Below are positions 15,180 through 20,576 of a stretch of DNA of 20,576 nucleotides, one piece after another. This DNA comes from JANNGC01 sp043758205 (lineage in GTDB: Bacteria > Verrucomicrobiota > Verrucomicrobiia > Limisphaerales > SIBH01), in NCBI GenBank assembly GCA_043758205.1, contig JAYVNY010000112.1, positions 1 through 20,576 on the forward strand, in the 5' to 3' direction. The stretch's first letter is position 1. Every line of letters begins with the position of its first letter. The notes under the pieces are model-generated. The model worked only from the letters and a program-made list of their open reading frames with translations. It was not told where the DNA came from and did not search any database. The position numbers were made by a program, and so were the translations under genes.

Positions 15180-15194
15180 GGCACGCGAATCGCT
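15180..15194 (+). promoter_or_regulatory. Sigma-54-like element, first copy
   Basis: GGCACGCGAATCGCT has the GG-N10-GC spacing of a -24/-12 promoter and differs from the core consensus GGCACG-N4-TTGC by one base. The same 15 bases occur at the same distance (15 bases) before the ATG of the paralogous gene at 17898. Predicted transcription would start only about five bases before the ATG, which is unusual and lowers confidence. No sigma-54 activator gene is in the window. Confidence 0.35.
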
Positions 15195-15209
15195 GTTAGT
15201 GTTGAGCAT

Positions 15210-17591
15210 ATGCATTCGGCGGTTCGTCTTCATTGGAACGAGAAACTGAAAAAGGCCTTCTCGGGCCTGTTTCTTTTTGGTTTTCTCGTGTCCAGTGGTT
15301 TCGCGCAGGTGGGCACCCCTCCTACCATCTCTGTCCAACCTTTGGATCAGACTGTCCCAAGCGGAGGCACTGCCACCTTCCAAGTGGCTGCTTCCAGTTC
15401 AACCGTGATGACTTTCAAGTGGTACCGAAACGGCGCGGCCGTCAGCGGGGCCACGAACAACATTTACACCATCACCAATGTTCAGACCAACCACGCCGGC
15501 GTCTACAAGGTGGATGTCAAAAATGCGACCGGCACGACCACCAGTTCCAACGCCATTTTGTCGGTCTTACAATCGCTCGTCGCCAACACCGCAAGCATAA
15601 CCACCGCGCAAGACACGGCGACCAACCTGCAACTGACGGCGACCTCAGCGAACGGTTCCGCCCTCACATATGCAATCGTGGCTGGCCCGACCAACGGCGT
15701 GCTGGCTGCACTCGACCCGTTCACCGGGGCGGTGACTTACCTCCCAGCGACGAACTATTACGGCACTGACAGTTTTACCTTCCGGGCTTATGACGGCAGT
15801 GTCTATGCGACGGGATGGGTTAGTCTCACCATCACCCCGACAGGTGTGCCGGTGGCTTCGATGTGGTTCAGCACCGCCGGCTCGGCCACGAATGGCACAA
15901 GCGGGACGAGCAAACAAATCATGCAGTTTGGCGGCGTTGGGGATGTCTTCAGTGCTCCCGGGGTGGCGACGGCAGGAACTCTCCAGACACTGCCGGGCTT
16001 TGCCGCTCCGTGTCCAATTCGCGCCCTGCATTTTGTCCAAAAGCCAAATTCGGTCGGCACCACGGGGACGCGCTTCACACTCAAACCGGGGGATTTGGTC
16101 ATGGTGCTCGATCCTGGCAAGGCGCCGGCTACCGTGACTTTGAACAGCAATCAGAACACCCAATTCGTTGCCACCCGGCAAGACATCGTCGTTTACCGGC
16201 CCACTGCTGCGGATAATTACACCAACGGCACCTGGTTCATGCTGCTGAACAAAGGCGTCCACGTTGGCACCACGATTTACAATGTGCATGAAGTGTCCAT
16301 CGTGGAAACTCCCACCACCATCGGTGGAACGACTCTGGCCGCCGGCACCTTCCTCGTCGCGCATTCCGACGCCACCATGCACATGAACATCTACACACTG
16401 ACCGTCTCCGGGACCGGGATGGGCACCAATACCCAGACCTCGGATTGTGCCGCCTTGCTGCTCGGTGCGCCCCTGGGCAACCTTGCCAGCCAGGTTAAAG
16501 GGCTGAGCTTGCTGAGCTATCCCACGGCGTTCAATAATAACGTCCTGCCGGCGGGCACCCTGCTCGTCTCGATCAATACCAACGCTTCTTTCGCCGGCGT
16601 GGCTCAGACCCCCTTTGATGTGGTGGCGCTGCAGGTGACTAAAACCCAGCAAGACTCTGTGCCGGGAACAGTCGCCACCGGCACGATGTTGTTCCGCGGC
16701 TCCGATATCGGACTGACGGATGCGTCGGGTGCCATCAACATTAACAGTCTAAGCCTTCAGAGCTATTCTGCCCCCACCTTGATAACGCTCGCCGCTTCCA
16801 ATATTATGAGCGGATCATCATTGCTCAATGCGAGCGTGGACCCGCGAGGAACTGCGACCACTCACTATTTCCGCTACGGTCTCACGCCTAGCTATGGATC
16901 ATCTTCCGCGACAGGCACCCTGGCGGCGGCCTTCAACCCGGTCAGTGTGGCTGCGGCGATATCGGGACTTCAAGCCGGGACGCTCTATCACTACTGCATC
17001 GTGGCGGCCAACTTCGGCGGGATGTCCGTGGGACAAGATGCCACTTTTACCACCAGTTTTCTCCCGCCGACGGCTTCCACCCTGGACGCTTCCCCCGTGG
17101 CGTCTGGTTCGGCAGTGCTTAACGCGGCAGTCAACCCGGGAGGGGCCGCGACCATCTGCTACTTCCAGTACGGCACGACCACCAACTACGGCTCGCTCTC
17201 CGCGACCAATGTGTTTCCAGCCGTCACCAACTCCGTGACCGGCTCCACTCCCATCTCCGGCCTTGCCCCAGGCACCCTCTATCACTGCCGCGTCGTGGCC
17301 ACCAACACCGCCGGCAAAGTCATCGGCCAGGATGTAGCCTTTACGACCACTTCCCCGGCCCCTCTCCAGCTCAAGGCGGCGCTGACCAGCTTGGGGGGGA
17401 ATATACAGTTCAATTTGTCGGCGGCTTCCGGGACCAGTTTCACCTTGTTGAGCACCACGAACATTGCCCTGGCCATGAGCAACTGGACCGCCCTCGGCGC
17501 GATGGCGGAAATATCACCCGGCCAGTATCAGTTCACCGAACCGTTGCCACCCATAGGCTCGCAGCGTTATTTTAGCGTCAGGTCGCCGTGA
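15210..17591 (+). CDS. Secreted modular protein, Ig-like, cadherin-like, FN3-like
   Basis: This 793-residue protein has a signal peptide (cut near residue 33, after 'SSGFAQ'). Modules are: an Ig-like domain (36-115; 'KWYRNGA', 'HAGVYKV'), a cadherin-like repeat (118-212; 'VTYLPATNYYGTDSFTF'), an unnamed beta-rich region (215-522) rich in Thr, Asn and Gly, two FN3-like repeats (about 524-620 and 623-715; 'FQYGTTTNYGS', 'PGTLYHCRVVATN'), and a C-terminal module (719-793) containing 'TTNIALAMSNWTALG', 'ISPGQYQFTEP' and 'QRYFSVRSP'. That last module recurs at the ends of many verrucomicrobial extracellular proteins. No enzyme motif, sortase signal or PEP-CTERM tail is visible. A role in adhesion or surface structure is plausible but unproven. 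It starts 36 bases after the receptor stop codon. Its N-terminal ~120 codons and upstream region are duplicated at 17898. Confidence 0.88.
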   Translation: MHSAVRLHWNEKLKKAFSGLFLFGFLVSSGFAQVGTPPTISVQPLDQTVPSGGTATFQVAASSSTVMTFKWYRNGAAVSGATNNIYTITNVQTNHAGVYKVDVKNATGTTTSSNAILSVLQSLVANTASITTAQDTATNLQLTATSANGSALTYAIVAGPTNGVLAALDPFTGAVTYLPATNYYGTDSFTFRAYDGSVYATGWVSLTITPTGVPVASMWFSTAGSATNGTSGTSKQIMQFGGVGDVFSAPGVATAGTLQTLPGFAAPCPIRALHFVQKPNSVGTTGTRFTLKPGDLVMVLDPGKAPATVTLNSNQNTQFVATRQDIVVYRPTAADNYTNGTWFMLLNKGVHVGTTIYNVHEVSIVETPTTIGGTTLAAGTFLVAHSDATMHMNIYTLTVSGTGMGTNTQTSDCAALLLGAPLGNLASQVKGLSLLSYPTAFNNNVLPAGTLLVSINTNASFAGVAQTPFDVVALQVTKTQQDSVPGTVATGTMLFRGSDIGLTDASGAININSLSLQSYSAPTLITLAASNIMSGSSLLNASVDPRGTATTHYFRYGLTPSYGSSSATGTLAAAFNPVSVAAAISGLQAGTLYHYCIVAANFGGMSVGQDATFTTSFLPPTASTLDASPVASGSAVLNAAVNPGGAATICYFQYGTTTNYGSLSATNVFPAVTNSVTGSTPISGLAPGTLYHCRVVATNTAGKVIGQDVAFTTTSPAPLQLKAALTSLGGNIQFNLSAASGTSFTLLSTTNIALAMSNWTALGAMAEISPGQYQFTEPLPPIGSQRYFSVRSP
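15253..15278 (+). promoter_or_regulatory. Hairpin plus T-rich tail inside signal-peptide codons, first copy
   Basis: AGGCC (15253-15257) pairs with GGCCT (15264-15268) and is followed by TTTCTTTTT (15270-15278), about 45 bases into the coding sequence. It has the shape of a weak intrinsic terminator. The paralog at 17898 has a stronger version at the same codons. It may be an attenuator, or simply codons for Leu/Phe-rich signal sequence. Confidence 0.3.
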
Positions 17592-17619
17592 AGTCTTCCG
17601 GCTGATCGCGCTCCAAGTT

Positions 17620-17643
17620 TGATGGAGCGTCGGCGCTCCGTCA
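17620..17643. terminator. Hairpin after the first modular-protein gene
   Basis: TGATGGAGCG (17620-17629) pairs with CGCTCCGTCA (17634-17643) over a TCGG loop, a 10-bp stem with one wobble pair, 28 bases after the stop codon. Position suits a transcript end. It lacks a T-tract, and the GGAGCG/CGCTCC stem also resembles dispersed repeats, so a repeat is the alternative. Confidence 0.45.
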
Positions 17644-17688
17644 GCAATCAACCAACCAGCGGCCTCCACGGTCCGTTTCGCCTGCACC

Positions 17689-17850
17689 TTATCCGCGCGG
17701 TTGAAATTTCCGATGCACCTCGCGCCGCCGCCGCCCGGCGACGTGCGTGTGAACCTCCGTCGTGCTGATGATCGCGGGCCCACGCCATTCCTCGATCACC
17801 CGCAGGTCGGATCCAGTCCGGGGAAATGCAAAAGTATTCCGCACCGGCCA
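17689..17850 (-). pseudogene. Tyrosine recombinase remnant, C-terminal end
   Basis: One reverse-strand frame encodes 'TGSDLRVIEEWRGP', 'ISTTEVHTHVAG' and 'EVHRKFQPRG' and then a stop at 17689-17691. This aligns with the C-terminal end of XerD-type recombinases ('GSDLRVVQELLGH', 'ISTTQIYTHV', '...HPRA' and stop). The His of 'LGH' is replaced by Pro and the nucleophile Tyr of 'IYTHV' by His, and no catalytic Arg, N-terminal domain or start codon remains. The fragment ends upstream where the block duplicated from 15165 begins (about 17853). It is inactive and probably marks an old insertion or rearrangement. Confidence 0.7.
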
Positions 17851-17867
17851 TGCGCTTTTGAGCCAGG

Positions 17868-17882
17868 GGCACGCGAATCGCT
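17868..17882 (+). promoter_or_regulatory. Sigma-54-like element, second copy
   Basis: This is base-for-base the same GGCACGCGAATCGCT as at 15180, again 15 bases before an ATG. A second shared block, TGTTGAGC, lies between it and the start codon in both copies. The limits on interpretation are the same as for the first copy. Confidence 0.35.
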
Positions 17883-17897
17883 ACTCTTGTTGAGCGA

Positions 17898-20576
17898 ATG
17901 CATTCGCCATGTCATCTTCATTGGAATGAGAAACTGAAACAGGCCGCCTTCGGCCTGTTTTTATTGTGTTTCCTCGTTTTGGAAGGCTCCGCACAACTGG
18001 GCCTCCCCCCGAACATCACTGTCCAACCTTCGAACCAGACTGTCCTGAAGGGAGGCACGGTGAGTTTTTCGGTCGTCGCCTCCAGCCTCACTTCCATGTC
18101 GTACAAGTGGTACCGCGATGGCGCGCTCGTCACCGGTGCGACCAACAGCACCTACACCATCTCGAATGCCCAATCTGCCCAGGCCGGCGTCTATCGCGTG
18201 GACGTCATAAACCTCGTCGGCACCACTCCGAGTTCGAATGCCACCTTGACGGTGCTGGCGCCTCCCTCAATTACCACTCAGCCGGTCAGCCAGACCGTGG
18301 CGGTGGGACAGAACATTTCGTTTTCCGTCGTGGTCTCGGGCTCGCTGCCCATGAACTATCAGTGGAGATACAACGGCGTGGACCTGTCTGGGGCCACCAA
18401 CTCGACGCTGGCGCGCAGCAATGTTCAGTTGGCCGACACCGGAGGCTACGACGTGGTGGTGAACAACCTCTACGGCTCGGCGACGAGTTCGATGGCTTCG
18501 TTGACGGTGTTGGCCGGTTGGTTTCGCGTCGTGGTCAACACCAATGACAGCGGCGCCGGTTCCTTGCGGCAGGCCCTCCTGGATGCCAGCGTCAGTGTGG
18601 CGCCGGCTCCCAGAACGATCGCCTTCAACATCACGAACGCCTCGACCGGCGGCCCCTACACCATCAGCCCGTTGTCCGCACTGCCGAGCCTGGCCACCAA
18701 CCTGGTCATTGATGGCTACACCCAGCCGGGCGCCAGCGAGAACACCCTTACCGATGGCAATAATGCGGTGATCAAAATTCGTCTTTGGGGTGCTTCCAGC
18801 GGAGCCAACGGCTTGGATATCGGGGTCACCGGTTGCGCCGTGTATGGGTTGGCGATTGTGAACTTTCCTGGACACGGTTTGTATCTGCGCAGTTCGGGCA
18901 ACGCCACCATCCAAGGCAATTTCATCGGGCTGGACCCGGACGGTATCACGCTGCGAGCCAACACGGGCCTGGGCATCCGTGCCAGTTCCGGCCAGGCCGT
19001 CATCGGCGGCTCTCTGCCGTGGCAGCGCAATGTGATTTCCGGGAATCTCGGCGGCGGCATTTCCATGCAAAACTCGCCGGTCAACATCATCCAAGGCAAT
19101 TTCATCGGCACGGATGCCTCCGGAACACGACCGCGCGGCAACAGAGGATTTGCCCTGGAGCTGACTAATCCGAATTCGTTCTTCAACGTCATTGGTGGCT
19201 CGCAGCCCGGCGAGGGCAACGTGATTTCCGCAGCGAGCGGCACCGGCACCACCAACCACGGCATCTCCATCTTCAACGCTGGGTACAACCTGATTCAGGG
19301 CAACTATATCGGCACGGACGTCACCGGCACCAATGCGCTCGGCAATCTCGGCTGCGGCATCTACATGACCAATACTCCGGTGGGTAACCTCATCGGCGGC
19401 ACGAACAGCGGAGCCGGGAACGTGATTGCCTACAACGCTCAGCCCGGAGTCTGGATTGCCGACGGCACCAATAACGGCGTGCTGGGCAATGCCATCTACT
19501 CCAACGGCCGCCAGGGCATTGACCTCGGCGTGGCGGGCGTGCTGGCCAACGACGCGGGGGATGCGGACAGCGGTCCGAACCAACTCCAAAACTATCCCGT
19601 GCTGACCAGCGCGGTCATCGTGAGCAGCGTGCTGCGAATCACAGGCAGCCTGGACAGCCGTGTCGGTTCGACCTACCGGCTGGAGTTCTTCTCCAGCCCC
19701 GGGCCCGCTGCTGCCACCAATAATCAAGGCCGCCACTTTATTGGCGCAACCGACATGACGCTTTCAACCACGCCCGGCAATTTCAAGGCGAGCGTCCCGT
19801 GGATTTTTACCAACGATACGGTGGTCACGGCGACTGCCACCGACCCGGTGAACAACACCTCGGAATTCTCGGCCTCGCGCGCGATTGTGGACTCCGCCAT
19901 GTGGATCACCAACCAACCACAAAGTCAAAAGGTGGCGGGGGGTCGGACTGCTTCCTTCTCCGTCGGGGCCGGCGGCATGGGGCCGTTCACCTATCAATGG
20001 ATTTTCAACGGGACAGCGCTGGCCGGCGCTACCAATTCAGTTCTGACCCTTGACAATGTCCAGGCGGCCAACGCCGGAGACTACACGGCGGTGGTGTCAA
20101 ATCCCTGGATTTCGGTGACGAGCGCGGTGGCGGTCTTGACGTTTAATTTTCCGCCCGTGTCCACCAACGACCTTTATATCGTCGCGGAAGACCAACTGCT
20201 GACCGTCTCGCCGGCCGATGGCATCCTGAGCAACGACGTGGACCCAAATGGCGACGCGTTGACCGCCCTGCTGGTCAGCACCACCACCCGCGGCACGCTG
20301 GCGTTGAATGCCGACGGCTCATTCAGTTACCTGCCAGCCACCAACTATAATGGCAGCGACAGCTTCACCTACCGCGCCAGCGACGGCCCGAACACCGGCA
20401 ACGTCGCCACCGTCACCTTCTCCATCACGCCAGTGTACGACCCGGCCGTGGCGATCAACGACACCCACAACACGCTGGAAGACACCAGCGTGACCATCAG
20501 CGTGCTGACCAATGACTACAATCCAGACGGCGCGTTGCTGACCATCACCAGCCTCTCGACCACCAACGGGACGGCT
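17898..20576 (+). CDS. Large secreted modular protein, Ig, beta-helix, cadherin-like; 3' end missing
   Basis: The frame is open for 893 codons from ATG 17898 to the window edge. After a signal peptide (about 1-33, ending 'LEGSAQ') come two Ig-like domains (36-117 with 'KWYRDGA'; 120-205 with 'QWRYNGV'), then a right-handed beta-helix (about 208-610). The helix opens with 'TNDSGAGSLRQALLDAS' and continues with repeats of the type 'IQGNFIGTDASGT' and 'NLIGGTNSGAGNVIAYN'. It is followed by 'NDAGDADSGPNQLQNYPVL' and a beta-rich tail (to ~660), a third Ig-like domain (670-750) and cadherin-like repeats: one full (752-845; 'NDVDPNGDAL', 'FSYLPATNYNGSDSFTY') and one starting at ~850. Such proteins are usually adhesins or bind or cleave polysaccharide; no catalytic residues can be assigned. 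The N-terminus and upstream DNA match the gene at 15210. Confidence 0.9.
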   Translation, partial: MHSPCHLHWNEKLKQAAFGLFLLCFLVLEGSAQLGLPPNITVQPSNQTVLKGGTVSFSVVASSLTSMSYKWYRDGALVTGATNSTYTISNAQSAQAGVYRVDVINLVGTTPSSNATLTVLAPPSITTQPVSQTVAVGQNISFSVVVSGSLPMNYQWRYNGVDLSGATNSTLARSNVQLADTGGYDVVVNNLYGSATSSMASLTVLAGWFRVVVNTNDSGAGSLRQALLDASVSVAPAPRTIAFNITNASTGGPYTISPLSALPSLATNLVIDGYTQPGASENTLTDGNNAVIKIRLWGASSGANGLDIGVTGCAVYGLAIVNFPGHGLYLRSSGNATIQGNFIGLDPDGITLRANTGLGIRASSGQAVIGGSLPWQRNVISGNLGGGISMQNSPVNIIQGNFIGTDASGTRPRGNRGFALELTNPNSFFNVIGGSQPGEGNVISAASGTGTTNHGISIFNAGYNLIQGNYIGTDVTGTNALGNLGCGIYMTNTPVGNLIGGTNSGAGNVIAYNAQPGVWIADGTNNGVLGNAIYSNGRQGIDLGVAGVLANDAGDADSGPNQLQNYPVLTSAVIVSSVLRITGSLDSRVGSTYRLEFFSSPGPAAATNNQGRHFIGATDMTLSTTPGNFKASVPWIFTNDTVVTATATDPVNNTSEFSASRAIVDSAMWITNQPQSQKVAGGRTASFSVGAGGMGPFTYQWIFNGTALAGATNSVLTLDNVQAANAGDYTAVVSNPWISVTSAVAVLTFNFPPVSTNDLYIVAEDQLLTVSPADGILSNDVDPNGDALTALLVSTTTRGTLALNADGSFSYLPATNYNGSDSFTYRASDGPNTGNVATVTFSITPVYDPAVAINDTHNTLEDTSVTISVLTNDYNPDGALLTITSLSTTNGTA
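17940..17962 (+). promoter_or_regulatory. Terminator-like hairpin inside signal-peptide codons, second copy
   Basis: CAGGCCG (17940-17946) and CGGCCTG (17951-17957) form a perfect 7-bp stem with a CCTT loop, followed at once by TTTTT (17958-17962). This has every feature of an intrinsic terminator but lies at codons 15-22 of an open gene. It may cause premature termination that is relieved under some condition; function is not shown. Confidence 0.45.

Noticed and set aside
18267..19736. 489-codon reverse frame across the beta-helix region
   Set aside because: The plus-strand frame from 17898 is open throughout and encodes coherent repeats; the reverse frame is a by-product of the Gly/Thr/Asn-rich repeats.

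Overview
The window (20,576 bases, GC-rich) looks like a chromosomal segment of a member of the Verrucomicrobiota, probably the Pedosphaera/Limisphaera-type lineages. The basis is: large secreted proteins built from Ig-like, cadherin-like and beta-helix modules with a C-terminal module typical of that phylum; many palindromic intergenic repeats; and the absence of a convincing Shine-Dalgarno sequence before any start codon. The phylum is an inference from gene style, not from a marker gene.

Left part (1-8,121), mostly housekeeping or scattered metabolism. It holds the 5' end of a fumarylacetoacetate-hydrolase-family gene (minus), an ABC-2-type exporter ATPase (plus), a sugar ABC importer ATPase and its RbsC-type permease (plus, no binding protein in view), an S1/P1 nuclease (minus), a histone-deacetylase-family amidohydrolase (plus) and the ribosome-assembly GTPase Der (plus). 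Three gaps here carry long inverted repeats. A fourth such repeat lies inside the sugar ABC ATPase gene and is translated in frame.

Middle part (8,142-15,173), the most coherent functional unit. A minus-strand set encodes a periplasmic YfiR-like protein, a membrane histidine kinase with a CHASE8-like periplasmic domain plus HAMP and PAS, and a soluble REC-PAS-kinase-REC hybrid kinase. Divergently, 128 bases away, lies a TonB-dependent receptor. I read this as an envelope-sensing relay in which the YfiR-CHASE8 sensing module, best known for controlling a diguanylate cyclase, is joined to histidine-kinase output.

Right part (15,174-20,576), two large secreted modular proteins. The first is complete (793 residues). 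The second runs off the right edge (893 codons visible, no stop) and is the largest gene in the window. Their first ~120 codons and ~45 bases upstream are homologous without gaps, including an identical 15-base block shaped like a sigma-54 promoter and a hairpin/T-tract inside the signal-peptide codons. After the first Ig domain they diverge. Between them lies the decayed C-terminal end of a tyrosine recombinase, abutting the duplicated block.

I saw no tRNA, rRNA, CRISPR array or intact insertion sequence. The only gap over 300 bases is 17,592-17,897; it holds a hairpin, the recombinase remnant and the duplicated upstream block.
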